From contig NZ_CP150218.1 in NCBI RefSeq assembly GCF_037969875.1, positions 1,054,001 to 1,118,000 on the forward strand: a stretch of DNA of 64,000 nt. The letters run 5' to 3'. Below the pieces are notes generated by a model that worked only from the letters and a program-made list of their open reading frames with translations, was not told the origin of the DNA and ran no database searches. Shown in pieces: positions 52,324-61,309 of the stretch (its first letter is position 1; each line of letters begins with the position of its first letter). Both the position numbers and the translations under genes were made by a program. The stretch is from Paenibacillus sp. FSL R7-0337. GTDB lineage: Bacteria > Bacillota > Bacilli > Paenibacillales > Paenibacillaceae.

Positions 52324-52878
52324 TTATACTTCCATAATCTCTTTTTCTTTGGACAAGAGCACTTTGTCGACTTCAGCTATGAACTTATCCGTTGTTTTCT
52401 GGATATCTTCCTGATGTCCATGTGATTCATCTTCTGAAATGCCGTTTTTCTCCATCTTTTTGATGTCATCGTTGGCATCGCGGCGGATGTTGCGGATCGC
52501 TACCTTGGCTTCTTCCCCGAACTTCTTGGTGAATTTCACCAGCTCGCTGCGGCGTTCTTCGGTAAGCGGAGGAATCGACAGGCGGATGATTGTACCGTCA
52601 TTAGCAGGTGTAATCCCGATGTCCGATTTCATAATTGCCCGCTCGATGTCTGACATTGAGGTTTTGTCCCACGGCTGGATCAGCAGGGTCCGGGAATCCG
52701 GTGTGCTGATGTTAGCCAGTTGATTGATTGGAGTTGGAGCACCGTAATATTCAACCTGGATGCGATCCAGCAGCGACGTCGAAGCGCGTCCTGCCCGCAG
52801 TGTTGCCAAGTCGCGTTTCAGCGAGAGAATCGCTTTTTCCATACGCTCTTCGGCATTTTTCTTAACCGATTGTGGCAT
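52324..52878 (-). CDS. frr: Ribosome recycling factor
   Basis: Releases ribosomes after termination together with EF-G. Seen: 184 residues, [72 protein letters not shown]. Its ATG abuts the pyrH stop, so the two are coupled. Standard length and order. Confidence 0.98.
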   Translation of the reverse strand: MPQSVKKNAEERMEKAILSLKRDLATLRAGRASTSLLDRIQVEYYGAPTPINQLANISTPDSRTLLIQPWDKTSMSDIERAIMKSDIGITPANDGTIIRLSIPPLTEERRSELVKFTKKFGEEAKVAIRNIRRDANDDIKKMEKNGISEDESHGHQEDIQKTTDKFIAEVDKVLLSKEKEIMEV

Positions 52879-53607
<729 letters not shown>

Positions 53608-53627
53608 TTATATACCCTCACTTTCTA

Positions 53628-53667
53628 CAAAAGACGGAACACTACTTGTATGTGTTCCGCTCTTTTG
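53628..53667. terminator. Hairpin between tsf and pyrH
   Basis: CAAAAGACGGAACAC pairs with GTGTTCCGCTCTTTTG (14 bp, one bulge). On the minus strand the right arm ends TCTTTTG. It probably reduces readthrough from rpsB-tsf to pyrH. Confidence 0.72.
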
Positions 53668-53709
53668 ATGCTTGCCTGTATTCAGTTCTTATTCAATGAC
53701 ATGCAGTTA

Positions 53710-54360
53710 TTATTGTTTTACTTGTGCCATAACTTCTTCTACGAAGTTATCGACTTTCTTCTCAAGACCTTCACCCAGTTCGAAACGAACAAAGCGGCGG
53801 ATGGTGATGTTCTCGCCAATGGTGCTGATTTTTTCATTCAGCAACTGGGAGATTGTCTTGTCCGGGTCTTTAACGAAGGATTGCTCCATCAGGCAATATT
53901 CTTCATAGAACTTGCTGATGCGACCTTCCACCATTTTTTCAACGATCTTCTCAGGCTTGCCTTCGTTCAGCGCTTGTGCCTTAAGAATTTCTTTTTCCTT
54001 CTCTACGTCTGCAGAAGGTACTTCTTCACGGCGAACATACAGCGGGTTCGCTGCTGCGATTTGCATAGCGATATCGCGTGCGAATTCTTTGAAGGAATCC
54101 GTTTTACCTACGAAGTCAGTTTCGCAGTTGATTTCTACCAGAACGCCAATACGGCCGCCAGCGTGGATATAGGATTCTACAGTACCTTCAGTAGCAATAC
54201 GTCCTGCTTTGTTGGCTGCTGCGGACAATCCTTTTTCACGAAGCAATTCTGCTGCTTTGGTGATATCGTTGTTTGCTTCTTCCAGCGCTTTCTTACAATC
54301 GAGCATTCCTGCCCCTGTTCTTTCGCGAAGTTCCTTCACTGCTTTTGCATCTACTGCCAT
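53710..54360 (-). CDS. tsf: Elongation factor Ts, short form
   Basis: Nucleotide exchange factor for EF-Tu. Seen: 216 residues; [52 protein letters not shown]. subtilis EF-Ts is about 293 residues; here the second core subdomain is reduced and the chain passes quickly to the C-terminal module ([20 protein letters not shown]), as in other short EF-Ts. ATG 54358-54360 after GGAGGG. Second gene of the rpsB operon. Confidence 0.96.
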   Translation of the reverse strand: MAVDAKAVKELRERTGAGMLDCKKALEEANNDITKAAELLREKGLSAAANKAGRIATEGTVESYIHAGGRIGVLVEINCETDFVGKTDSFKEFARDIAMQIAAANPLYVRREEVPSADVEKEKEILKAQALNEGKPEKIVEKMVEGRISKFYEEYCLMEQSFVKDPDKTISQLLNEKISTIGENITIRRFVRFELGEGLEKKVDNFVEEVMAQVKQ

Positions 54361-54426
54361 TGTTATTCCCTCCAGGGTCATAGTCGTTGTCATGCGAGGA
54401 CATCAAGCGATACTTACTTGCATTTT

Positions 54427-54476
54427 AAAAAAAGGGCAGTGAGAGGTTATCCACCTGCCAACCACCCTTTTCATTT
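54427..54476 (-). terminator. Possible attenuator between rpsB and tsf
   Basis: On the minus strand AAAAGGG ... CCCTTTTTTT flanks a GC-rich interior (GGTTGG, CCTCTC) that can partly pair. It lies 30 bp after the rpsB stop. The stem is short and imperfect. Confidence 0.4.
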
Positions 54477-54506
54477 AAGTTCATGTTTTATGTTCCGGCT
54501 ACTACC

Positions 54507-55208
54507 TTAAGCTGTAGTTGTGTCTTCGCCCTGATGAGCTTCAACAACAGCATCAGCCATTTTACCAGTCAAGAGCTTCACGGCGCGGATAGCGTCGTCA
54601 TTGCCTGGGATTACGTAGTCAATTTCATCCGGATCGCAGTTAGTATCAACGATAGCAACGATAGGAATACCCAATTTGCGAGCTTCTGCTACTGCAATGC
54701 GCTCTTTACGCGGGTCAATGATGAACAGCGCGCTTGGAAGACCTTTCATGTTCTTGATACCGCCCAGGAATTTCTCAAGACGATCTTTCTCTTTGCGGAG
54801 AAGGATAACTTCTTTCTTAGGCAATACTGCAAAGGTACCGTCTTCTTCCCAAGCTTCCAGTTTCTTCAGGCGGTCAATACGCTTCTGAATGGTCTGGAAG
54901 TTAGTCAGGGTACCACCGAGCCAACGCTGGTTAATGAAGAACATACCCGAACGTTCAGCTTCTTCTTTTACGGAATCCTGTGCCTGCTTCTTTGTTCCTA
55001 CGAATAGGATTGTGCCGTTGTCGCCAGCGACGCTCTTTACAAAGTTGTAAGCTTCCTCTACCTTCTTGACTGTTTTTTGCAAGTCAATAATGTAAATTCC
55101 GTTTCTTTCAGTGAAGATATAACGATCCATCTTTGGATTCCAACGACGAGTCTGATGACCGAAGTGTACCCCAGCTTCGAGAAGCTGCTTCATGGAGATT
55201 ACTGCCAT
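54507..55208 (-). CDS. rpsB: 30S ribosomal protein S2
   Basis: Seen: 233 residues, [90 protein letters not shown]-like [23 protein letters not shown] 55206-55208, nine bases after AGGAGG; a GTG two codons earlier is too close to that site. First gene of rpsB-tsf-pyrH-frr, with its own promoter and a leader of about 120 nt. Confidence 0.98.
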   Translation of the reverse strand: MAVISMKQLLEAGVHFGHQTRRWNPKMDRYIFTERNGIYIIDLQKTVKKVEEAYNFVKSVAGDNGTILFVGTKKQAQDSVKEEAERSGMFFINQRWLGGTLTNFQTIQKRIDRLKKLEAWEEDGTFAVLPKKEVILLRKEKDRLEKFLGGIKNMKGLPSALFIIDPRKERIAVAEARKLGIPIVAIVDTNCDPDEIDYVIPGNDDAIRAVKLLTGKMADAVVEAHQGEDTTTA

Positions 55209-55337
55209 CTTCACACACCTCCTAGTTTTGGTTTATTGTGTGTCTCCTCCGCCGCGCGTCATCTTTCAGCAAGACTTTCTTCAGAAGAAAGCACCTCTTG
55301 TCGAAATCAACCGGCGTGTGTTTTAACACCGTCAATT

Positions 55338-55366
55338 AATATATCATATTAAAACAACCTATGCAA
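55338..55366 (-). promoter_or_regulatory. Sigma-A-like promoter of the rpsB operon
   Basis: On the minus strand -35 TTGCAT (55361-55366), 17-bp spacer, -10 TATATT (55338-55343). The -35 lies three bases from the stop codon of the upstream MltG-like gene, with no terminator between. Confidence 0.65.
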
Positions 55367-55369
55367 CGA

Positions 55370-55972
55370 TTACTTTTTTACGGTAATCAGCTTGTCAATA
55401 ATGGAGTTGATGCTCTCTCCCTTGTTGAAGCTGTAGCTGCCGTATTGAATGATAGTGTTCACCTTACGGCTGTCGGCCGTCTGGAGGAACTTGTTCTTGT
55501 CCTTGATAACCCCGGCTTCCGCAAGCAGATCTGCCGTCTGGGCTAGAGTAATTCCAGTGGGAATCTTCAAAGAGATTACCCCGTCCACCACAGCCACAGG
55601 CGCTTCAGGCGTAACCGGAGTCTTGGTAACAGGCGATGCCGTGCTCTGCGGCTGCGCAGGAGCTGAAGGCTTGCCCGGAGTCGCTGCGACGCTTGGCGCT
55701 GCGGCCGGCTTGGGCGGAACAACAGGCGTAGAGGCTGGTGTTGCTGCTGGCGCCCCGGAGGTCTTGGCCTCGGCCGCTTTCTCCGGGGATGGCGTTGCTG
55801 TTGCAGCAGCTTCTGCCGGATCTACAATGGTCAGGTTCATACTAGCCGCTTGCCGGATCAGCTCTTCTTTGGTTAGCGGCACAGCCCGCCCGGCTATCAT
55901 CAGCTGCAGCAGCAGCGCGCCGGCTATCAGCCCGATCCCTAGTCCCAGCATAAAGAACCGGTTCTTAATCAT
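55370..55972 (-). CDS. Membrane-anchored protein with Pro/Ala linker and MltG/YceG-like C-terminal module
   Basis: Seen: 200 residues. A membrane anchor spans 5-27 (FFMLGLGIGLIAGALLLQLM). An Ala/Pro/Thr-rich linker of about 85 residues follows. The C-terminal 65 residues (ISLKIPTGITLAQTADLLAE, AGVIKDKNKFLQTADSRKVN, GSYSFNKGESINSIIDKLI) resemble the LysM-like precatalytic part of MltG/YceG. The MltG catalytic region is absent, so it is probably a wall-binding or scaffolding protein. ATG overlaps the upstream stop as ATGA. Last gene of the flagellar/chemotaxis run. Confidence 0.78.
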   Translation of the reverse strand: MIKNRFFMLGLGIGLIAGALLLQLMIAGRAVPLTKEELIRQAASMNLTIVDPAEAAATATPSPEKAAEAKTSGAPAATPASTPVVPPKPAAAPSVAATPGKPSAPAQPQSTASPVTKTPVTPEAPVAVVDGVISLKIPTGITLAQTADLLAEAGVIKDKNKFLQTADSRKVNTIIQYGSYSFNKGESINSIIDKLITVKK

Positions 55973-56541
55973 ACGGATTCCTCCTGCTGGGCAAGCTGCA
56001 GGATCAGCTGCACCTCGCCCCGCTGCAGGCCGGCGGTCTTGGCAATAGAATCGATTGATTTCCCCTGCTCATGCAGCTCGAACAGCCGGGGATACCGCAG
56101 CTTAATGGAGCTGACGGGCCTTGGCTTAGCCGGAGGTATTGCCGCAGCCGCCTGCTCCATGTCCTGGGGCTTCTCTGTATGGCCGGACGAAGCTTCCCGC
56201 GAGAAGGTGGCAGCCAGCTGAAGCAGTCCCTTCTCTTCCGCAGTCAGCCGCGCATCCATCAGCAGCAGGCTCTTCTGCAGTTCGCCCACCTGCTCACGCA
56301 ATACACCGATTTCTTCCTGAAGGGCCACCTTATTGCTCTGTGACTGTGTCTTAATACTGCCCACCAGCTTCAGCAGCTCGGAATTCTCATGCTCGATATC
56401 AGCCATGTAGAGCTCGAGAGCCGCCTCCGTCTCCTTCAGGCTCTTCTTCTCCGAGTCTTCCTTGCCCGTCCTGGCCGGCAGCCGTAGGGCATAAACAATA
56501 GCAACTGCGCCTACCAGCACGATGTATACCCATGGTTCCAA
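55969..56541 (-). CDS. SwrB-like protein: membrane anchor, coiled coil, C-terminal helix-turn-helix
   Basis: Seen: 190 residues. An N-terminal membrane helix (WVYIVLVGAVAIVYALRL) is followed by a coiled coil from about 30 to 110 (KKSLKETEAALELYMADIEH and following). The C-terminal helix-turn-helix-like end reads LRYPRLFELHEQGKSIDSIA, KTAGLQRGEVQLILQL. SwrB of B. subtilis, which activates flagellar export assembly, has the same layout and place between sigD and rpsB. Sequence identity cannot be judged here. TTG start 56539-56541 with GGAG nine bases upstream. Confidence 0.7.
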   Translation of the reverse strand: MEPWVYIVLVGAVAIVYALRLPARTGKEDSEKKSLKETEAALELYMADIEHENSELLKLVGSIKTQSQSNKVALQEEIGVLREQVGELQKSLLLMDARLTAEEKGLLQLAATFSREASSGHTEKPQDMEQAAAAIPPAKPRPVSSIKLRYPRLFELHEQGKSIDSIAKTAGLQRGEVQLILQLAQQEESV

Positions 56542-56610
56542 ATGTGTAATCTCCTTCTGCGTTTAATTCATAGGATGTCTTAACTGCATTTGCGGTTATT
56601 CTGGTCCCAA

Positions 56611-56919
56611 TCAGAGACTGAAATCTATACGGTGCCCCTTATAGGGATGTTCGGCATCATGAGTATTCTCCTGCTTGTCCGGCTTTCGCGGATGAGGCTG
56701 ACTGCCAGAGCCATTCCCCTTACCGCCGTCCCGCAGCGCCGATTCGGCAGACTCGTCCACCTCAGTGCTGCGCAGAGAGATTTCTTGACTATGCTTGACA
56801 TTCTGGCCTGCCAATTGCTGCTGGTCGAGTGCAGGACGCTGCTGAAGGTTGTTCTGAACTTTGCCCGCATCATGGGTACGGGGCAATGCAATTTGCAGTT
56901 CCACCGGTTTCAGACTCAT
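56611..56919 (-). CDS. Small hydrophilic protein of the chemotaxis operon, unknown function
   Basis: Seen: 102 residues, ATG at 56917-56919 with AGAGGG upstream. The N-terminus MSLKPVELQIALPRTHDAGK resembles short proteins found near sigD in many motile Firmicutes. The rest is polar and Gln/Ser/Asp/Gly-rich, probably disordered, with no membrane helix. It lies between fapA and the SwrB-like gene on the same strand. No function can be assigned. Confidence 0.72.
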   Translation of the reverse strand: MSLKPVELQIALPRTHDAGKVQNNLQQRPALDQQQLAGQNVKHSQEISLRSTEVDESAESALRDGGKGNGSGSQPHPRKPDKQENTHDAEHPYKGHRIDFSL

Positions 56920-56986
56920 AAGATCCCTCTTCTCCACTCATTGGTTTCAGAATCAAGGAATAGCAGGCCGCCTCGGCTGCCCGCCA

Positions 56987-58390
56987 TTACACATACGGTA
57001 TTATGGATATGTCCCCTTCACTATAAATGAAGGATACCCGCTCTGTCGGGTCCTTGACGAACCTGGTATACCTGCCGATTACGATCTTAGAGCCTCCATA
57101 GATCGTCTTGACCACATCAACCTTTGCTCTGCCGGTGTCCTCCAGCATGCGCTCGATCTCCAGCACACGCTCTTTAATTCTCTTTTCATCACGCATATGG
57201 GATTGCTTGGTTGCATTAAGCTTGACGCGAAGTGCCACCTTATCCGGCGATAGCTGGCCGTTGTTCGCCAGCTGATTAAGCAGATACAGCGCTTTATTGG
57301 TCTTGTCCTCATTCTCGAGAAGCTGCCGGAGCTCTTGGCGCAGTTCGTTGATCTCATTTCTCAGCTCGGGAACGACGCCCACTTCAATCGCTGTAGCTGT
57401 AGACATGGTATTGCCGATGGTACGGGCGATCACGCGTTCGCCTGCCTGTACGATACCGCCTACGATTAAGCCTTTGGCCCCGTTACACAGCACATCATGG
57501 CCTGCCCGGATGCTGGAATGCATAATACTTTGGGAGACTACAATATCCTCCCCGGCCACAACATTGCCATCCTGGATGAACGAGACCTTAACATTTTTAC
57601 CGGCGCTTACAAGGCCTTTATTATATCCAATGATGCCGCCGGTAATCTCGATGGACCCGCCCGATATCAGTTCGGCCCCCTCTACCCCGCCGACCACCCG
57701 GATATCTCCTGCGGATTTGACAGTGAAACCGGTAAGCACATTGCCGCGGATGACCACTGTGCCTACGAAATCAATATTCCCTGTGCTGTAATCCACATCC
57801 CCATTGATTTCATACACTGGAAATACATTGATTTTCCCTTTGTCTGTCAGCGTAACCAATCCGTCAATCGCCGAATACATGGAGGTCTCTTCCTGATCCA
57901 CCACCACATTCTTGCCTACCTTGAAATGAGCCTCCTTCCCTGCCCGGAACGGAAGCTCTTCCCCTGTTACCATTTTGCCGTTCACGCCGTTCTCTGCCGG
58001 AATAACCTTGGCAATAAGCTGGCCCTTCCTCACGTTATGCAGACGGACCAGCTCTTTGTAATCCACCTTGCCATCCTCTTTCTCCAGAGGCTTGCGGTCC
58101 TCCTCCATATCAACGGTCAGCACAACCCGGCCGTCCTTACCATTGACAGCAGGCTGTCCAATCGCGATGGGCACCCGGTTCCAGAAATATTCTTCCGGGT
58201 TGCTGCTAATCCGCTGAACAATATCATGCTGGATACCAAAACGAATATTGTGACTGAACAGGAAGCTCTCAAGGTCCTCGACCGAACAGGTGAAATTCTC
58301 ATCCTTCTTGGTGAACTGAAGGTAAGCAATCCCCTTATCCTCCGAAAAAGTAATGCTTAGGTATTGGCTCAATACATATTGACCGATCAA
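56987..58390 (-). CDS. fapA: FapA family protein (DUF342), polymer-forming beta-helix
   Basis: Cytoplasmic DUF342/FapA protein found beside motility genes. Seen: 467 residues. The N-terminal FapA domain is about 5-170 (DYKELVRLHNVRKGQLIAKV and PAENGVNGKMVTGEELPFR). A right-handed beta-helix of short repeats follows (GNVLTGFTVKSAGDIRVVGG, GGSIEITGGIIG, IRAGHDVLCNGAKGLIVGGI), and then a C-terminal coiled coil (LRNEINELRQELRQLLENED). TTG start at 58388-58390 after GGGGGAG. It directly follows sigD. Its precise role is unknown. Confidence 0.88.
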   Translation of the reverse strand: MIGQYVLSQYLSITFSEDKGIAYLQFTKKDENFTCSVEDLESFLFSHNIRFGIQHDIVQRISSNPEEYFWNRVPIAIGQPAVNGKDGRVVLTVDMEEDRKPLEKEDGKVDYKELVRLHNVRKGQLIAKVIPAENGVNGKMVTGEELPFRAGKEAHFKVGKNVVVDQEETSMYSAIDGLVTLTDKGKINVFPVYEINGDVDYSTGNIDFVGTVVIRGNVLTGFTVKSAGDIRVVGGVEGAELISGGSIEITGGIIGYNKGLVSAGKNVKVSFIQDGNVVAGEDIVVSQSIMHSSIRAGHDVLCNGAKGLIVGGIVQAGERVIARTIGNTMSTATAIEVGVVPELRNEINELRQELRQLLENEDKTNKALYLLNQLANNGQLSPDKVALRVKLNATKQSHMRDEKRIKERVLEIERMLEDTGRAKVDVVKTIYGGSKIVIGRYTRFVKDPTERVSFIYSEGDISIIPYV

Positions 58391-58420
58391 TTTCTGCTCC
58401 CCCTTGTCACCGTCACCCGG

Positions 58421-59209
58421 TTAATCATTTTGCATTAGAAGGTCCCGGTTCTTCTCAAGTGTTCCTCTTAGCCGCAAAATAGCTTTGGAATGAAGCTGGG
58501 AGATTCGCGAAGGAGACAGTGACATCACTTCCGCAATCTCGCTTAAAGATAAATCTTCATAATATAAAAGGGACACGACGGTCCGTTCTTTCACTGTTAG
58601 TTTCTCGATGCCCTTGGTTAGCGTATCCCGCAGGTAGAACTCATTTACTTTACGGTCCGGATTCTTGGCCTTGTCATCTACCAATATGGACATTCGTGTC
58701 TCTGATTCTTCTTCACGTATAGGATCTTCCAATGAACAGAGCGACATTACTGCAACATCCTGCAGCATCGTCTGAAACTCCGTTTCCGAAATATTCAGAT
58801 ACTGGCTCATTTCATCGTCACTTACCGATCTCAAATACTTCTGTTCCAGCTGCTGGTAGGCATCCTCGATTTTTTTCGCTTTTTCGCGTACGGATCTGGG
58901 AACCCAGTCACTTTGCCGCAGAGAATCGAGAATTGCTCCCCGTACCCGCCACGAGGCATAGGTCTGGAATTGAAGCCCCCGCTTGTAGTCGAATTTTTCG
59001 ATGGCATCAATGAGTCCCATGACACCGTTGCTGGCCAAATCGTCCTTGGAGACGTTTTTGGGCAACCCTACTGCCAGACGGCTGGACACGTAATCAACAA
59101 TATGGAGATAACTCTCAATCAGCTTTTTTTTAGCTTCAGGATCGCCGTGCTCTTTCCACTGCTCCCAAAGCAGGTCTGTTTCCGACTGAGCTGCTTTACG
59201 CTCGTTCAA
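58421..59209 (-). CDS. sigD: Motility sigma factor, SigD/FliA/WhiG family
   Basis: Directs transcription of late flagellar, chemotaxis and autolysin genes. Seen: 262 residues. Region 2 has LASNGVMGLIDAIEKFDYKR and FQTYASWRVRGAILDSLRQS; region 3 has VPRSVREKAKKIEDAYQQLE; region 4 has LSLSEIAEVMSLSPSRISQL. TTG start at 59207-59209 with AAGGGTGA upstream. It follows cheD and a small membrane protein, as in the B. subtilis fla/che operon. Confidence 0.97.
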   Translation of the reverse strand: MNERKAAQSETDLLWEQWKEHGDPEAKKKLIESYLHIVDYVSSRLAVGLPKNVSKDDLASNGVMGLIDAIEKFDYKRGLQFQTYASWRVRGAILDSLRQSDWVPRSVREKAKKIEDAYQQLEQKYLRSVSDDEMSQYLNISETEFQTMLQDVAVMSLCSLEDPIREEESETRMSILVDDKAKNPDRKVNEFYLRDTLTKGIEKLTVKERTVVSLLYYEDLSLSEIAEVMSLSPSRISQLHSKAILRLRGTLEKNRDLLMQND

Positions 59210-59287
59210 CGGCTTTCACCCTTCCCAAAGTTTAGTCAGCGGGCAAACATGCGGCGCAAGATGACGGACTTTCGCCGCAACACTCGC

Positions 59288-59698
59288 TTATTCTTCTTTC
59301 AGGTGACGAACGGCCTTGGCCAATTCTTCAGGATCTTTCATAGAGACTAGCTTCGGAGGCTGCAAAGGCGTGAACCCCCCGGGCTCTTCACTGACCGCCT
59401 CCCGTTTTGGGGTTAGCAGGTCCTTGAGCTCCTGATCCTCTTCAGGTGTACTAATATCAAGCTTCACGCCAAGTGACTCTTCGTTATCGAACAAACTGGC
59501 TTCGGGGTCTGAGGATTCTTTTCCGATAATAAAACCCAATACCCATCTCAGGAAGAAAGCAAGCACAAACCAGATAATAAATCCGTACATGCCACGGATC
59601 AGGCTGGTACCCAGCAGGTTCTGTCCGCTATTCGCAAGGAAGGTTAGTAGAAATCCGATCAGTCCGGCCACAATATTCAGCAATAGTTTCCTGCTCAT
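59288..59698 (-). CDS. Membrane protein between cheD and sigD, unknown function
   Basis: Seen: 136 residues. Two membrane helices lie in the first 65 (LLLNIVAGLIGFLLTFLANS; GFIIWFVLAFFLRWVLGFII), and an acidic cytoplasmic tail follows (SSDPEASLFDNEESLGVKLD, PEEDQELKDLL). ATG 59696-59698 with AAGGA nine bases upstream. It has no counterpart in the B. subtilis che operon that I recognise. It follows cheD by 2 bp, so co-expression is certain. Confidence 0.82.
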   Translation of the reverse strand: MSRKLLLNIVAGLIGFLLTFLANSGQNLLGTSLIRGMYGFIIWFVLAFFLRWVLGFIIGKESSDPEASLFDNEESLGVKLDISTPEEDQELKDLLTPKREAVSEEPGGFTPLQPPKLVSMKDPEELAKAVRHLKEE

Positions 59699-59700
59699 GG

Positions 59701-60198
59701 CTAAATTTCCTTCGGGCCTTTTTGAACGCTGCGGATAAAAATCACTCCTGTGGTGCAAGAGATTTCTATCGTGCGCCCATAATTGCCGCCCGTGTCCTCC
59801 GCGATAAGAGGAATACGAAGGTTGTCCAGAGCAAGCTTGCAGGATTCCACATTCCGAGGCCCGATCCTCATGGTGTCACTCCCTCCGGCAAAAGCAAACA
59901 TCTGCGAGCCCCCGGCCATCTTAGCCACAATCCGGCTTCTAACCGCCCCCAGCCCCAGCAGGCGGGCCAAAAGCTCAGGTACAGCAGTATCTGCGAACTT
60001 GGCGATATTCAGCTGTCCCTCCCGGGCAATCTCTGACGAGGGCAGCATAACATGAGCCATCCCCGCCAGCTTTTTACCGGGATCAAACAGAGTCAGTCCT
60101 ACGCAGGAGCCAAGACCGGTCGTACGAATAAGGCTGTCCTGGCTGCCTACGTTCAGATCCGCCATACCTACTTTAATGATGCTCTGCTCTTCAATCAT
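59701..60198 (-). CDS. cheD: Chemoreceptor glutamine deamidase CheD
   Basis: Deamidates receptor glutamines and stimulates CheC. Seen: 165 residues; catalytic Cys in RTTGLGSCVGLTLFD, His in GMAHVMLP, and FAGGSDTMRIGPRNVE. The start ATG overlaps the cheC end by 8 bp. Signature residues are intact. Confidence 0.96.
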   Translation of the reverse strand: MIEEQSIIKVGMADLNVGSQDSLIRTTGLGSCVGLTLFDPGKKLAGMAHVMLPSSEIAREGQLNIAKFADTAVPELLARLLGLGAVRSRIVAKMAGGSQMFAFAGGSDTMRIGPRNVESCKLALDNLRIPLIAEDTGGNYGRTIEISCTTGVIFIRSVQKGPKEI

Positions 60199-60817
60199 TG
60201 TCGAACGGTACTCCTAAAGCCTTGAATATTTTGGGGAACGATTCCGGATCGGGAATAAGGAAGAATTGTCCTTCAATTTCATTTTGGCCTTCTAAAAAAG
60301 TCGTATCGATCAGCAGAGCATCGTCACCCATCTGACCGAACTGCAGCAGCCCGTAGCCAAGAATGGCACCAGCCATATCCATCGCAAGCGCCGGCACTGT
60401 CGGATACATGGACAGGGAAGTGAAGTCCGCCAGGGAAGAGAGATATGAGCCGGCCAGAATATTTCCGATCTCACTTAGTGCGGATAACTCCATCTCACTC
60501 AACTCATCGCCGCCGGAGACTTCTATTCCGGCAATCCGGCTGAGCAGACTGCTTGCCGCTTCCGGGGTAAGGATGAAGAACAGGTTGCCCGGGGCTTCAC
60601 CTTCCACACGCAGGAATACCGCGTATACTAGTTCCTCCGCTCCGCCCACCTTATCGGTGATCTCCTCGAAGCTGAGTAGCTGTACCTTCGGCACGGCCAT
60701 GTCAATCGGCTTATTGAGCAGCTGGGACAAGGCAGTGGCTGCATTGCCGGCACCGATATTCCCAACTTCCTTAAGCACATCCATTTTGAAGTCTTTGAAA
60801 TTCTTGAATAGCTCCAT
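60191..60817 (-). CDS. cheC: CheY-P phosphatase CheC
   Basis: Dephosphorylates CheY-P and works with CheD. Seen: 208 residues with two pseudo-repeats, each carrying the E-x2-N motif (KEVGNIGAGNAATALSQLL near 16; SEIGNILAGSYLSSLADFT near 115). ATG 60815-60817, only three bases after the cheW stop, with GGAGGG in the cheW end. Confidence 0.96.
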   Translation of the reverse strand: MELFKNFKDFKMDVLKEVGNIGAGNAATALSQLLNKPIDMAVPKVQLLSFEEITDKVGGAEELVYAVFLRVEGEAPGNLFFILTPEAASSLLSRIAGIEVSGGDELSEMELSALSEIGNILAGSYLSSLADFTSLSMYPTVPALAMDMAGAILGYGLLQFGQMGDDALLIDTTFLEGQNEIEGQFFLIPDPESFPKIFKALGVPFDND

Positions 60818-60820
60818 AGG

Positions 60821-61282
60821 CTAGCCCTCCAGGCTTTCCAGCTGCACGATTTCACTCTTGTTCAACACTTCAGACAGGTTAAGCATAATCAGCAGACGGT
60901 CATCCCCTATTTTAGCTACTCCGTCCAGATACTTCGCCTTGATGCCGCCCACAACATCCGGCGGTACATCGATAATGTCACGGTTCAAGTCGATGACATC
61001 GTTGGCTGAATCGACAATGAAGCCCACTTCCATCTCATTCACATTTACGATAATGATTCGGGTCTGGTCGGTGTGCTCCGCTTCCTCGATGCCGAATCGT
61101 CCGCGCAGATCAATAACCGGAATCACGACACCGCGCAGATTGATCACACCTTTGATAAATGAATAGGTCTTCGGTACGCGGGTAATCGGCATCATGCGTT
61201 CAATCGTCTGGACCTTCTCTACTTCAATGCCGTATTCTTCAGTGCCAAGCTTGAATACAATTACTTTAATATCTTCAGCCAT
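60821..61282 (-). CDS. cheW: Chemotaxis coupling protein CheW
   Basis: Links receptors to CheA. Seen: 153 residues; KVIVFKLGTEEYGIEVEKVQ, MPITRVPKTYSFIKGVINLR, GVVIPVIDLRGRFG, VGFIVDSANDVIDL. ATG with GGGAGGG seven bases upstream. Located between cheA and cheC. Confidence 0.97.
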   Translation of the reverse strand: MAEDIKVIVFKLGTEEYGIEVEKVQTIERMMPITRVPKTYSFIKGVINLRGVVIPVIDLRGRFGIEEAEHTDQTRIIIVNVNEMEVGFIVDSANDVIDLNRDIIDVPPDVVGGIKAKYLDGVAKIGDDRLLIMLNLSEVLNKSEIVQLESLEG

Positions 61283-61309
61283 GGAATGACCCTCCCTTTT
61301 CTAACCTGA

